Program-made: the position numbers and the translations under genes | Shown here: one piece after another, positions 46,560 through 60,213 of the stretch | Layout of the letters: each line of letters opens with the position of its first letter | Numbering within the stretch: position 1 is the first letter of the stretch | Notes under the pieces: generated by a model | Told to the model about the DNA's origin: nothing | The model's input: only the letters and a program-made list of their open reading frames with translations | Database searches by the model: none | From: Patagioenas fasciata | Lineage: Eukaryota > Chordata > Aves > Columbiformes > Columbidae | Direction of reading: 5' to 3' | Length of the DNA: 64,000 bases | Assembly: GCF_037038585.1 (NCBI RefSeq) | Contig: NC_092520.1 | Location: 149,729,104 to 149,793,103, forward strand

Positions 46560-46704
46560 ATGCGGGGCCGGCTGCTGGCGCGGCTGCGGCGGCGGCGGCT
46601 GCTGCGGAGGCTGCTGCTGGCCCTGGGCGCGCTGGCCCTGGGGCTTTGGGCCGTCTACCTGGAACTGGTGGCGGTGGACGGCGGCGGGGCTCCTCCGGAC
46701 CGCA
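46560..46704 (+). CDS. B4GALNT3: B4GALNT3 coding exon 1 (N-terminus only)
   Basis: B4GALNT3 is a Golgi enzyme that adds beta-1,4-linked N-acetylgalactosamine to GlcNAc on glycans, making LacdiNAc. This exon encodes 48 residues plus one base: an Arg-rich cytosolic tail (residues 2-17), a hydrophobic signal anchor (about 18-37) and the start of the stem, typical of a type II Golgi transferase. GLWAVYLELVA resembles GLWTLYLELVA of the human protein. The donor is gtgagt at 46705, in phase 1, which fits the family's next residue (Arg). Placement after CCDC77 supports the call. G is at -3 of the ATG. Exon 2 was not found in the window. Confidence 0.85.
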
Positions 46705-46760
46705 GTGAGTTACCCCGCGGGGCGCCAGGGAAGAGGAAGAGGAAGGTGGGGAGGGGGGGC

Positions 46761-46805
46761 GTCCCGTCCCGTCCCGTCCCGTCCCGTCCCGTCCCGTCCC
46801 GTCCC
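46761..46805 (+). repeat. (GTCCC)9 microsatellite
   Basis: Nine perfect tandem copies of GTCCC begin 56 bp after the B4GALNT3 exon 1 donor. They follow a G-run (gagggggggc). The opposite strand is GGGAC-repeated and could form G-rich structures. Confidence 0.95.
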
Positions 46806-49800
46806 TCGCAGCCCAGCGCGGTGCTGGGCTCTCCTAGGCGCTCCGTCCCGCTCGGTAGCCCGGTGCAGCGCTCCGGTTTCCAGGCTGGGCGGGAAGAGGG
46901 GGCGAGCGCGGCCCGCTGCAGCGGCGGAGCGCTGCCGGCGAGCGGGGACACCCCCTCCCTGCGGAGCTTTCGGGATTGGAGGTGGGCTCTGTTCCGCGGG
47001 AAGGAGGTATGTGTTGAGGGGTTTCGCTGTTCTGCCTTAGGTTCTCGGCTCTCGCCCTCGTTTCTGTCAGGAGACCTATCAAAATGTGACCTTGTTGGAA
47101 TTGCAGAGCCCAGAGTCAGGGCTTTGAGCCGCCTCATATTCTTGGTGCTCTGGTGTTAACCTGGAAGGAAGCGAAGATGCTTTGAATATCACTTTGATGA
47201 GAGAAGTGTATGCAAAGGAGGAGGGAATGCATACCCTGGAGATGCGCACCGCCCGCGTAGTAATGGGTTCATTCTGTGCAAACTTTAAGGAGTACAGCAG
47301 GGCATGTACGAAGTGCGGTTATCTTATTTTCTTACAAAGTAGAGGAGTATTTATTTCTATCAGTGTCATGTGGGTTTTTATGCTTCTCTTCTTTTTCACA
47401 GTTACAAGAAAGTTTTAAACAGCCCAAATCTTTTTAAGAAACCTACAGTGGTGTTGCCGCTGTTTTAAAAATAATATCAGTGCTTGGTGCTGGTCTGATT
47501 TGGTAGTAGTTTCTCAAATACATATGAGCATTTAACTATTAATGCTTTTCAGCATCTTAGTCCCTTCACTTCACATTATAAATCCTCTGATTCTTGCTCC
47601 CAGGAGTGAGGCTTGGTTTCAGCCTTAAAGCTATGCACAGACTGCAAGGAGCTCTATGAATGCCTGCTCCCACAAAGTCCATTACAGGACTTCAGCTTGT
47701 CCATTTGTTCTGTACTATATGGGATGCCAAGGTTAAAAATGCATATTTATTGTTGCAACAGTGTAAGAGATCTGATTTCTCTGGCTAGGATAAATCCTCT
47801 AGTTATAATCTGCTTTTTATGCCTGGTGGAATTAGCTGGGACATGAGAAGATGGGTTGCACTACAGATCTACTTTGTGTTACACCTCTCATGCAAGCTAG
47901 TCAAGCCTCTTACTGTATTGCCGCTTTGCCAATACGCCCCAAAGATCCTTAGAGAGGACTGTAGAGGCATATAGAGGACTTGTGCAAGTGCAGCAAGGAA
48001 GAAAACAAACCACTCAGAGATATTTAAAATAGTGATTATAGGAGAAAGGGCTGAGTGAGGTGTTCGGAGCCATGCAGCTGACAGTCCTTTAGCTGCCAGC
48101 AACGCAGAGCGGGAGAATGAGAGAAAGGGCAGAGAGCATGAGGACAGAAGGGATGCGCTGGAGCAAACAACTTTTCTTATGAATGGGGTTTTTCCTCTTT
48201 GCTTTTAGACAGGGTTATTTTTACATCTCCGTCACAGAAGTAATTCTGTTTTAAGACTGAAACTGGAAACAGTGACATGACTACGGCCACTACCAACTAA
48301 AAGAGAAGATGAGGAAAATAATTATATTAAAGTTCAGTTATATTAAAGTCCAGGCTCTCCCAAAGCCACCACCAGAGATATTGCTGCTCATTGCATGTGA
48401 AAGGCATTTAAACACTGCTGGAAAGGGTGGAAGGTTGAAACCCTCTGTCAGGCAGCAGCATCTCGGAGGGGGAGTCGCTGTGCCCCGAGAGCTGAGGCGC
48501 TGTGGGTGTGCCGAGCACTTGGCGTTGTGTTTTCCCAGTCTCGCAGCCAGGATCCTGGAACCTGCTAACCGGAGGAAGGTTAATCTGTGACCCTCCCCGC
48601 CCTTCCTCTTACCCCAGTACCTCTAAAAGCCTGTTTTGTTTTAAGAGAAATCAGGAGTCGGAGTAGAAAGACAAGTAGTATTTGTTTTCTTTTGGCTGTT
48701 AGAAGTAAGTCATGTTTTCTCCTCTGGGGACTGGGGTGCCTGCGTTTGTGGCTCCTCATGGTGACTCTTCCCAGAAACTCCAGGGAGCTGGTGTAGGAAG
48801 GAGTGACTCTCAGAACAATTAATACTTTCCCCCTCTCATTTCTGCATTGTTTTCCATCACATATCCCAAGTGGGAATCCTACTGTATGTAAGTCACACCT
48901 GGGACCAACCAAGAGCTACAACCTCAACTTTTCTTATGCAACAGCCTTGCCAGTTATTAATGATAAAATACAAAGGCTGTTTATTGGGTAATTTTTCTGG
49001 GCAAAAAACTAAGAGGCTTCTTCCACTGGAGCAAGAAAGCTGAATTGCGGCTGGGCTTGGAAGGAGACCTTCAGGAGATTGCTGTTTCCATCTCCTATGT
49101 CCCTAACAGAGCTTTCTTCTTACCTCCCTAAAGGGCATTGCAGAACAGACTGTATATGGAAAGCCAAGTATGTTTTCTCTTTCCAGGGAGGTGAGTTCTC
49201 CTCCTGCAAGGCTGTAAGGAATCACAGGAAATATTCCCTTTTCTCTCAGCCGTGCATGGCATGGAGCACAAGCCACTGTGATGCCCCTGTTCCACATCTG
49301 CTCCTAGGTCAACACCTTAGAGCAAGTCTTCAGACACAATGGGTTCCTCCCCAACTTTATGCTTCTCTCCTTCTCTTCCCTCACCAGATCGGTGTGTGGT
49401 GGAGGAAGCAAATGTCAAATGGCCTGCGTGTGGGCGTTTGAGTAAGTGATGCTTAAAAATTGAGGCCCTGACTGTCCTCCCTTGCTGTCTGTGCAGCTCT
49501 GCTACACAACAAAGTTAAGCATATAACTGAGTTTGGATGAAGGAGAATAAAGGGCCTAGAAGAAGATGCTGGAATCATCGGTACCCTTTGGCTTCCATGA
49601 TGCTGCGTCACAGTATAGCAGGGACAGACATCTTCAGCTGGACAGGGACAGATGACAGTATGGGCTCTCATGAGTGATAGCTTTTCTTTGAAGATGATGC
49701 TGAAATGGGCAGTTGGTCATGTCAAAAAAAAACAACAAAACAATTATTGTGATGTGACTACATCAAGATATTCCTGCCTGTTCTTCCCAGGGAGCCTTAC

Positions 49801-52800
49801 TGGCAGACGTGTTGTCTGTTTCTGTGTTGCTGTTCCTGTCGTTGTTGTGGGGCTTGCCTTTTTCCTTTTGAGCATATTTTGCTGGTCTGCTGCCCAATAG
49901 GTATTTATAGGAATCTTGAGCATGTTTACAGCTGAGTGAAGAAAAACAAGCTGATGTGAGTTGAAGATGGGCACAACTCTCCTCACATGAAATGTGGCCT
50001 GTTGTCATCCAAAACAAGTAGTAACAGGCAGGACACTGCCACCCTGCCAAGAAACCTGAGGAGCTGGGGACGGTCTGTTCACTCCCACTGCTGACAGGCC
50101 CTAACCTCTGTGAAGCGGGCTCTCCAGCAGAAATATTTGTCTCATCTTTGCTAGCTGCTACACAGCACATTTTGCTGTTGGAAGTAATGCTGGAGATGGG
50201 GGAAACTTTCTTATTTCAAGGGTTAACGGGATGTTCAGGAGGGAGAAAATACCAGTAAAGCACTGAGCGGCCAGGACTGGAGAGTGAGTCCTGCACCCCA
50301 CCTTGGGTGCTGTAATGCCCTTGGCTTGGCAGTGCGGCTGGAAGGGACAAGGGCAGGGACAGGCACCTTCCCTGAGCTGCTGCGTTGCTCTCTTTGGATG
50401 GAAAGGCTGCTGGGTCAAGTACCTCCTCCTGCTGCCTCTGGTTTTCTCTTCTGTGCCCAGCAGTGCCTCATCTCACCCCACCATCCAGAAAGGTGTGACG
50501 CTGAGGGAGCAAGGGTGGTGTCAGCGAGCTGTGCTTGCAGGCAAGGAATGATGTGCAATGATCCCCCTTTGCTTTAAAACCTTGTGTCAACATAGTAAAA
50601 GTGAATCCCGATCCCTGAAGAAACTTGGAGGTGAGGTCATTCCCAGCCATTGCTGTCCAGACTGGTTTTTTTTGTTGTTTTTTTTCTGCTGCAAATACCA
50701 TGGTATCTCGGGAGACTATAAATCACTTGCACTAATTTCCTTTATTGCAGGTGTGAGCATCACGCTGATCCAGGCACAAGCACGGTGTGCTTAGATTAGA
50801 TTGCTGGGAGGTGCAGTTTGCAGGAACAAGGGATTGAAGGACACTCCTTTAATATGCCTGTCCCAGCTGCTTCAACCTATCCCTGTTGCACCACATTTTA
50901 TTGTTACATGTAAATAACACTGGGAGTGTCTTCCTGTCTTGGATTGTGACAAGTGGTTTCTGTCTCACTTCTAGTGTCTCAGACTGCTGCTTTCTTAAGT
51001 TGATAGCATGCAGTCCCCTTCTCTGAAGTGGGAAATAGGAGAGGCTCAGGAGAAACTGTGGAGATGTGTTAATGAAAAAAGTCCTTCTGGCAAGACTTCC
51101 ACCACCCCAGTATTTACATCATTAGAGTCCCTTTCCTTCCCCAGAAAAGTAGTTTTTTACCCTCCCACCTTAGAGAGCTCTCCGGTCTGCAAGAATCCAG
51201 GGTACTACAAAGCAGCGTGAGTTGCTTAAAAGCTGGGCTAAGTGTTGGTGTGAATAGGCAGATGCCTGTGTTTGTATGAGAAACGTAGCTGTCAGAAAGC
51301 TGAAGTTGCTCATTCAATGTAATGCACCGACTTCCTTCTCCAGGCACCCTTGGAAGTGCCCGTGCATAAGGGTGAGCACACCTACATATACAGGTTCATT
51401 CGCACGCACATGGGCGGACTTTTGCAATCCCTCACATGCGAGGTTACTTGCATGTACATGCACGGTATCGCTCTCCTGCATAGCTAATTGCACTGAAGGT
51501 TACTGAGTGCCCATGGGGAAAGATTGGACCCTGTAGTTCAGTGCTGGCTGAAGTATCTATTTCATCCTTGTGGAAACTGTTAAGCCAGTGGAAAAGTGAA
51601 ATTAGGTATCACTCCCAAAGCACATCATCCTGACTTCAAGAAAAGTGTTGACAGCAGGGGAACATCTAGACCATTAAATTTGCATACGATATTTCTGTGC
51701 TTTTGAAGACACCAGTGAGACCTTCATTCACAGGGACCTGTGCCAAGGAACATCATTCCCTGGAGGACATTGTGGGCTGCCATAGCTGTGGGAGGATGGG
51801 CACTGCAGGTGAGGCAGTATTTTTCACTTCCATGTGGTCAGCTCAGTCTCCTTAGGGGGTGATCAGAAGTGCTGTCACATCTTGCTCTATGCTGATGTAT
51901 AAGTGAGCCAACATCCCCAGGCCCATATTCACAGCACGGGTTGCTATCACAGACTCGGCAGAGAAGCCAGGGCCACTGAGAGTAATTTGGATCGTACTCT
52001 AGCTTGGTTGTGCGGTTCATTGACACAGCAGCCAGGGGATGTCTGGACCTCATGCTTGCTATGCCATACGTGTCCTGGGCCAGCATATCCTTTCACTGCT
52101 GTTGGGGCATGTACTACAGGTAGCTTGTGAATCTTGGCTCTCTTCACCTCTTTAAGTCAGGTTTGACACTTAAATAGCCTTTTTGCAGAGCAGCACCAAG
52201 AGCCTGGGTACCTGCTCACTGAGAACTGTGTTTGTTTTCTTGGAACGTGGCCTGCAGTTTGTCTGGCCCCAGAAGATCCACAAACCATTTGCAGAGATTA
52301 CATATTATCATTATAAATAAACCCTTGCGCCATCCCTTTATGTATACATGTTACCTGTGACAGATTTGTGTAGTGGTGTGCCAACACAATATGTATTCCT
52401 GCACCACACCCTCCTGTCTTAAATCAGACTGGTTTAGGATGACTCGGATTTCAGGGAGCGGTGCCCTCCTGCACGTCTCCTCTGCACTGTGGGGCTGGCA
52501 GAGGAATGCTGTTGTCTTCTGGAGAGGCATTTCTGCGTGTGGTATAGTAACGTGAAGGCTCTGACTTCTCTCACTTGCAAGTTCAGGCAGATGTGAAGGA
52601 AGAGTGGCGCTGGGAGAGGTGATGGACATCATCCTTCATCTGGCAGTTTGGAATTACCAACATCTGCAATACGGTAAAAGGCAGGATGTTTATCTGAAGA
52701 CAGAGGTTGCCTTGTCAGTCATGGCAGTGTGGAACAGAGTGATGATGGGGTTCTTGCTCCAGCGCTTACAACAATAACCTCAACAGCTGATGGCGTTATA

Positions 52801-55757
52801 TATTTTGTTGTACTTGAGTTTCCCCATCCTATTTGTTCTTGCTGTTTATTGATGTTCCCTTTTCCAGTCCCTTCCCAATCCAATTGCTTTTTTTTCAGGC
52901 TTGCAGTAATAGCTGGGAAGGGCTTTCCAGAAAAGGAAATAAGCTGTCTTATTTAGATGTGGTGTGAGATTTAAGAAAGATCCATGTAATGCCTTGGGTG
53001 GAAACAGATGTGAACCAGGTCCTTAGGCTTTTTATGATGTTAGAAATTCACAGTCTGTATGTGTAATCAGCCAAACCAAAATACACTGGGATCTTGACCA
53101 GAGCTCCTCTGTAATTCTGTTTTCCTGAGAAGAATTTCCCATGCCAAAACGCAAAGGCTTTGATATTCCTGGTCTGGAGAGAGTCCCCTGTGTTTTGAGA
53201 TGTTAAGATGGTCTGGGGCAACATTGCTGTTAAGTAAATCAACCTTCTCCAGAGACACCTTAGAACAATAATTCAAGCCAGCATAATAAAGATTTTAAAT
53301 CAACTACACTGAATAATGAGATTCAATTAGACTTTGAGATGTTGAATCACTTCAGACAATCTAAAGATGGTTGGATGGAGCTGGGAGTCCCCCTGAAGCA
53401 TCAGTGCCCCTCTCAAAAGGTCACTAATTCTGATTTTACCATTTCCTAAGGTTCAGTTATTTCAGCATTCTGTGACTATTTCCCATTTGAGATTTTTTTT
53501 GAGAAGAGGTCAATGTGGCTTTTTATCCCTCTTTTCTTAGGAGATGAAAAAGCTGTCACCTATTTACATTATAGGTTCTTCTGATACCTTTACATGACAA
53601 AAGTATTACATCTTGTGCTATTCTTGCTTTTCTGTGCTACTATTTTCCATCAGAGATGCAAACGGTAAGTCCGAGGTCTTTGCATCACTCATGTCCTGGT
53701 TTCCATCTCAGTGACCTTAATGTTTATTTCAGACAGTCTAAATAATCTTGGTTTGTAGTTTTTGGTTTTGTTTGTTTGTTGTTTTTTGTTTTTCCCAGTT
53801 GAGCCAAATATGAGTAACTGACAGCCAGTGCTACTCAGTCATGTAAAAACACTAAATACAGACCAGAGACTTGTCTGTGTGGCCTTCCATAACAGACATG
53901 TTTTATCTTTTTAACTTTATTTTCCACTAGCCCTCTGGACTGTGAGTATTAGGAACTAGTAGGCTTATATGGAAGCCTGTGTTTCACTGAAATTGTGTAA
54001 ATTCACACACGCTGCAGTGTAATTCACTGTCAGATACTGTTATATCCTATTTACCAGTAAAAATATTTTATCTGCATAATTGCCTGTTAGGCTGCAGAAC
54101 TGCCTGGTAGAGCTCTCTTGAAGTGAGGATAATCTACATTAATGATATGTGTATTTTTTCCTGCCATTCTAAAGAAATCTGTTTCTTCCTTCCTTCAAGA
54201 GGCCACTTATTTCCATGTCATTAGCGTGGGCTGTTTGACTTGGCCCGTATATTTGGTGTTGGCAACTCTGACAGCTTCCTCAGTGCTGCCGTTCATTTAA
54301 GCCTAGTTAAGATATCTCCAACCCTTCTTGTAAATACTTCACTTCCTAAATTAGTTTTATTTATGTTTTGTAATGTTATTTTCAGGTAAAATTGCAGTAG
54401 TCATGTCTGGGTGCTATTAACCCCATATAAGGTGCAGAACAAGATTTATAATGGGCTGAGAATACACTGTCCAGACCACCTTGTATTAATGGCCTCAATT
54501 ACCTGCTGTGGCAGCTCACTTGGCTTTAGCTGCCACAGGTCCATCTTTTGTTATAAGCAAACCAGTTGGGAGGGCTTTGTTTTCAATCAAAAAATGCAAA
54601 ATAAATCAACCATGTACCAAGTTTTCCTATCAAACCTGACTAAATTATAATTTCCAGAGATGTACCTTCAAACTAAATTGTCTGCCTAACATAAGGGGTA
54701 AATATAAGAAGTCTCATTTTGCAATTGCTGTGTCTTGAAACATCAATGCATGCCTATTTCAGAGGAAATTTTGTGAACAGCAATTCTAACCCATAGTCTG
54801 TACTCTCATACCAATAGGAGGGAGTAGTTTCATCTACTCAGAAATTCAAAATAACACCCAAGCCAAGGTGTTGAGAACGAATGCATTATTAAAGTCTTTC
54901 CCAGGTCATACCTTGCCCGTTTTTTATTAGAGGGGGAAAAAAAGCGTGTATTGAAAAGGTTTGTCTTTAAAACTAGAGAACAGAGCAAAGGTGAACCTTG
55001 GTGTGGAAAGAAACCCTGCCACCTCGAGGCCCCATGGACCTCCCTCGGTGGCCTCTAATAGACAACTTGCGTTGTGCCAGCACAGCAGTCTGAGGGGCAC
55101 CAGTCTCTGTCCTCCCCTCGGGGCTCCATGCCAAGGAGATAGCACCTCTCCATGCTCCAGGGGCAAGGCCAGGGGGCAGGAATGAAGGGGCCATGCAACA
55201 CTTGGCCATCAACAACTTCATGGAATGCTGGGACACTTTGCACAGGCTGGCTGAGCCTCCGTGTCCTGCTGCTGGGATGTCTGGATGCTTCAGCCCCTCA
55301 TAGCCACTATTGAGTGTGGGGGGCTGAGTCACTTGCAGGGAGCCAGGTCAGCGGGTGATCACTGAGGACCCTCAGCTCTTCTGGAATGCTGTGGCTACCA
55401 TCTCATCTAGGGGACCCTGGGCGTGGGATGAGGAGGACGCTATAGTCTAGGGTATGTGAGGAGAAATGGATGGCAGTCACTGTGCCCAAGGGGCAGCAGA
55501 ATGGCGCAGGGCACCGATCCCCAGGAAAGGGGCCCTTAGGCCCCCTCACCCTCTTTCTTTTCACACAGTAGGGCATCTTTAAGGCTACACGACCCCTAGC
55601 TCCCAGAACAGCCATCTTTGGCCACATGCGTTGCCAGCACAATAGCCTCCTGATGTCATGAGCCACCTCACTGCCTTCTGTTCTGGGCACTATAAACACA
55701 GGCGCCCTGGCAGCTGGCCCACAATTCACTGAGCTTAGAGGTCCTCAGGTTCCAAGG

Positions 55758-56172
55758 ATGATTGGAAGAAAGAGGTCCCACAGCCGCAAGGGTAGTGACT
55801 GCCTGCATTTGCATGGGAAAGCAGATAGGTGGTTGCAGGAGATGTGGAGGAAGAGGAGGCAACATTGTGGTGATGGCCATTACCGATATGGTTGATGGCG
55901 TGGAGCCCATGGAAGTGAATCCACCCAAAGACCAAGAAGAACTGCTGGAAGTGGATCCACCTCCAGCGCAGCTCACCTGGTACCACTACACTGTGCCAGG
56001 GCTCCCCTCCATGACACCACAGCAGTGCTATCACAGGAGGGCCCAGCCTCCGGGCCTGGACATCCCAACAACCTGGCTTCTGTGTCACAGTTGTTGTCCG
56101 TCAGAGGACCTCCAAGGTCCCTGGGGCCTGGAGGTGGGTTTTCTCCAGTCTGAGGATGAGAAGGCTGCCTGA
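55758..56172 (+). pseudogene. Unrecognised ORF segment with TATA box upstream, possible broken retrogene
   Basis: A TATA-like element (cactataaacac) lies at about 55689-55700. An ATG at 55758 starts a basic 45-residue frame (MIGRKRSHSRKGSDCLHLHG...) that stops at about 55893. A second, overlapping frame stays open to 56172 and carries VEPMEVNPPKDQEELLEVDP, an approximate repeat of a xxMEVxPP unit. The two frames could be halves of one coding region broken by a frameshift. An A-rich tract follows at 56376-56403. I do not recognise the family; it could also be chance. Confidence 0.3.
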
Positions 56173-56584
56173 TGGGTAGTTGAAGATGAAGGCAGACCCT
56201 CTGTGGCAGTGCCCAAAGAAGAGCAACTGATGAAGCAAAGAAGTCAAAGGGACAGCTGTGCCTGTGGAGCAGAAGGAGCCTGCAGAAGTGCTGGTCTTCA
56301 GTGTTAAGGTCCCTTCTAGCTGCTTCATTAGGAGTTCTTTTCAAGATTGCTTTTTTAATTGTTTTTAATTGCCAACAAAAAAACAAGAAAAAGAACAGTA
56401 AAAGTGCCTTCCTCTGTTATTTGGTACTTTGGTGACTGCATCTGGATTCCTGTGTCCCCTCCTGGTCTCCCCAGTCCAGGAAGGACACTGGTGTGTGGGC
56501 CCAGGCCAGGGATGTCCAGATGGTGAGGGGCCAGGACACATGAGGGCAGGCTGAGGGAACTGTCTCTGGTCATCTGGGTGGTGA

Positions 56585-56743
56585 AACCCTGGCCCATGTT
56601 GCCCAGAGAGGTGGTAGATGCCCCATCCCTGGAGACATTTAAGGCTGGGCTGGATGGGGCTCTGAGCAACCTGATTTAGTGGGGGATTGGACTAGGTGAT
56701 CTTTAAATGTTCCTTCCCACAAAACCACTCTATGAGTCTGTGA
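56585..56743 (+). mobile_element. CR1 LINE 3' fragment
   Basis: It contains 'ccctggagacatttaaggct', 'ggattggactaggtgatctt' and the tail 'ctctatgagtctgtga', a diverged CR1 3' end. Older than the other copies, judging by mismatches. Confidence 0.82.
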
Positions 56744-59660
56744 GACAGGTAGTGGTGTAATGTGCTGCTGCACTTGGTTCCCCTGCATTTTTGTGGTGGT
56801 CTGCATAATTTCTTTTCCAGTTTCTCAGTTGAAACTCAAGCCCTGTGCTTGTAGGATGCTTTAGCTCTAAAGGACATTTTCTCAAGCATTTTTAATTTGC
56901 CTGATATAATTCTCTATTCCAAGAATTATTGTGTCCCTTCCCGCTGATTTTGAGATAGGCACCCTCACAGCAGCCTCAGCATTACTGTTGCCAACCATTT
57001 CACCTTTCAATTCTTATTTTTCTTTTTGCTATGTAGGTTATGTAGACCCTTTTACTTAAACCCAGCAGGCCTAGCTTTTCCCAGGCCTCAGGTGATGATC
57101 CTCTAGGGCTGTTCCCCTGCCCCGAGTAAAACGTCTCTGTGGATCGAAGTTCATGTGGGTCCTAGAAAGAGCGTCAGTGCTAACCATGGCCCAACTGGTG
57201 GTCTGTGGAAAAAGAGTTTTGCCAAATTGACACTTGGTTTGTCTCCATGTGTTGGCCGGACCACCAGCTGTGAGCACTTCAAACACCAGGAAGTGGTTTG
57301 GTATTGGCCATCATTCTTCTCTCCCTGCAGAGGCATAACCCTCTTTACAAAGGTGTTTAATTCTTCAGGGCCTAACCAATCAGGTTTTGTGGGAGGAGGA
57401 GCACGGCAGGGGCAGCTTCATCACCTCTTTCTGCCCAGGTGCCTGGACTGCTCCAGCTGTGTCACCAGTTCCCAGAGCCATTCTCAGTGCAGCTCTTATG
57501 TCGCTGCTTCCTCATGGCAGGAAGAGCTTTTTCAGGTGTGTGAGTTGAAGGACAGTTGTACTGCTCTGGCTTGTGCTATCTTGGGAGTTTATTTATCCTT
57601 GGATAGTTGCATTCTAATTCTGTCTCTGCTGTTTTGGTCTCCTGCCTCTTCAGGGAATTTGACACGCTTTGTGAGACCAGGGTTTGACAGACTTTAACCT
57701 TGCTAATGGGTGTTTTCCTTCCTCCATAGTTACTGGCTGTAGCTGATCATGTGTATTTTCTTATCCATGTAGTTCACCTGCTCCAGTAGCAGAGCTAAGA
57801 TCGCCAGCATTCAGCCTGAATTTAATTTGATTTTCCTGCCAGTGCCTTTTCAACCATTGGCAGTTTCTCTGTTGCTGGCATGGTGGTCTCACCTGCATCT
57901 AGTCTGTGGCTAATAAATGCCTCCGCCTTGCTGAGCTCTCCTCTGCGCTCCTGCTGTTCCTCTGAAGAACTCCTGATGATGCTAACGCTGCTGCTGCCCC
58001 AGGGTCATGCTCTGCACTTGTGATTCCTCTGAATGTGCCACCATTCCTTGCAGGGTGTTTCCAGGTGCGTCCAACTGACTTGCACCGCTTGCCGCAGTGG
58101 GGAAGACGGTCTTTTGTGTGTGCTGGTGGGGCAGGGGAGGATTCACTCCCTCTTTGAACTCCCTCTGTCCCCCTGCCTCAGTCTGGCCAGTATTATTTCA
58201 GTGTGTCTGCACTGTCTGATCGCTGTCTGCATTCCATCAGCTCCAGCCATGTGGCTGGCTTCCTTTGCTTCGCAAACTGTAATTGCTTTGCCAGTTAACT
58301 CTGGCTCTTCCAGTACTCTCTCTTGAGGGCTTTGTCCAAAAGCCCTGTGTTTCTCAAATGGCATGATTAGTTGGGTCTTTTCCTAAACTTAGATCCTTTG
58401 TAAATTCTGTTTTCACATTTTTCTTGTAACTCTGTGTTTGAATTAGATATCTGACATAGGCACATCAAGGGATGGAAAGAAATATTTTGGCAAGTCTTGC
58501 AGCTCATGCAGAAACAGAGAAATAAATAAAAATGAAAGACAAGACAAGCAGAAAAGGCAGCATTTGGGCATACAGACCACATGGATTATTTAACAAAAGT
58601 AAGAAGCAGCCAAAAACAGGGCATAGGAAGAGGAGTGTTGGAGCAGAGTGATTGGAAAATGCCAACGACCGTGAAAAAGTCGTAAGGGGGAAGGCACTGA
58701 AAGCTAAATTAGAAGCAAATAATTGGAATTTCAATGGAGCAGAGAGACTGGAACCGACAGTCTCAGGTGTAGAGATCAAAAAGAGAGGAGATGTAGAAAG
58801 GTGTCAGAGCACAGAGTAAACCACTCAGACTTCTAAAAGGGGTGAAGGAAAATGCAGGGATAATTATAGAAGCTGGTGGGGACCGTAAGCTGCTCTACTG
58901 AGATGGTTAAGAACGTATTTGGTGTCATAAGGGTGTTTGTTGCTTTGAAAATTAGTACCATGGCAGCTTTTTACTGTAGTTGGTGTCTGCCAAGACATCT
59001 AGTTTGCCTGTGTAGAGCGTTGTGCTCAGTCCTGCAGCTGCTCTGCTTGATTTGCAGAGTGTGGTTACCTGTTTTGTCCTGGGTGTCTAGCAAACTCTCA
59101 GCACGTTGCCAGTTGTTTCTATAGAAGAAGGTTTTGCTTATGCAGTCAGGAATTTTTCACGTGTCCCTTTTTATTTACAAAGTGTGTAAAGTCCCTTTAG
59201 GTACAGTGAAAATCAAAGAAAAGATGCTTGGTTTGTGCATAGTCCTATGGTCCACGGTTGGGTAGTGTTTAATCCAGAAACTCTCTGTATTTGCTGAGGT
59301 TCATGCTACCTCTGCTCCTTTTGTCACCCCTGGGGCTCCCTTTCTCTCTTCTTTTCCATTCCCTTTTTGGGGTATTTGTCTTGGATGGCAGAACAGGCTT
59401 TGCTTGAAGGAACCAGGGCAAGTTTGTGTGGAGGTGCAGGGAAAACTCGCCCACTTGACTCCCACTCCAAGCACTGACTGTCACAGCAGAGACTGCGATT
59501 TTGCAGCTATCAGCCCAGCAGCGAGGGCATCTCATCCCAAGTAACCATTTTGTAGTAGGCAGTGTGGTAGAGAAGGGACCATTATGGGAAGGAGCCAGAC
59601 CAGGCTCTCGTACGAGCGGTGGTGCTCGGTCAGGGTGGCACACTGGTCTCTGAGGTGCAC

Positions 59661-60213
59661 CACAGAATCACAGAATGTTAGGGGTTGGAAGGGACCTCAG
59701 AAGATCATCTAGTCCAATCCCCCTGCCGGAGCAGGAACACTTAGATGAGGTTACACAGGAAGGCGTCCAGGCGGGTTTTGAATGTCTCCAGAGCAGGAGA
59801 CTCCACAACCCCCCTGGGCAGCCTGTTCCAGTGCTCTGTTACCCTCACCCAGAAGTTTCTTCTCATATTTAAGTGGAACCTCCTGTGTTCCAGTTTGTAC
59901 CCATTACCCCTTGTTCTATCATTGGTTGTCACCGAGAAGAGCCTGGCTCCATCCTCGTAACACTCACCCTTTACATATTTATAAACATTAATGAGGTCAC
60001 CCCTCAGTCTCCTCCAGGCTAGAGACCCAGCTCCCTCAGCCTTTCCTCATAAGGGAGATGCTCCACTCCCTTCATCATCTTTGTTGCCCTGCACTGGACT
60101 CTCTCCAGCAGTTCCCTGTCCTTCTGGAACTGAGGGGCCCAGAACTGGACACAATATTCCAGGTGTGGTCTCACCAGGGCAGAGTAGAGGGGAAGGAGAA
60201 CCTCTCTCGACCT
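59661..60213 (-). mobile_element. CR1 LINE 3' fragment (about 550 bp)
   Basis: Read on plus it begins 'cacagaatcacagaatgtta', then 'ggttggaagggacctcagaa' and 'gggcagcctgttccagtgct', and later 'cagtctcctccaggctagag' and 'ccaggtgtggtctcaccagg'. It is thus a minus-strand, 5'-truncated CR1, the longest and best preserved here. Confidence 0.93.

Larger units (their letters stand above)
46200..46960 (+). promoter_or_regulatory. B4GALNT3: CpG island and promoter of B4GALNT3
   Basis: Very GC- and CpG-rich sequence surrounds the start codon at 46560 and continues into intron 1. No TATA box is evident. The exact transcription start cannot be read from sequence. Confidence 0.75.

Noticed and set aside
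46023-47159. Long frames on both strands around B4GALNT3 exon 1
   Set aside because: CpG-island artefacts. Only the first 48 codons from 46560 match a known protein, and a good donor follows them.
57155-57697. A 180-codon open frame on plus
   Set aside because: It lacks an ATG start (opens with GTG) and has no domain or family resemblance. Its composition looks like non-coding sequence within the large intron; probably chance.
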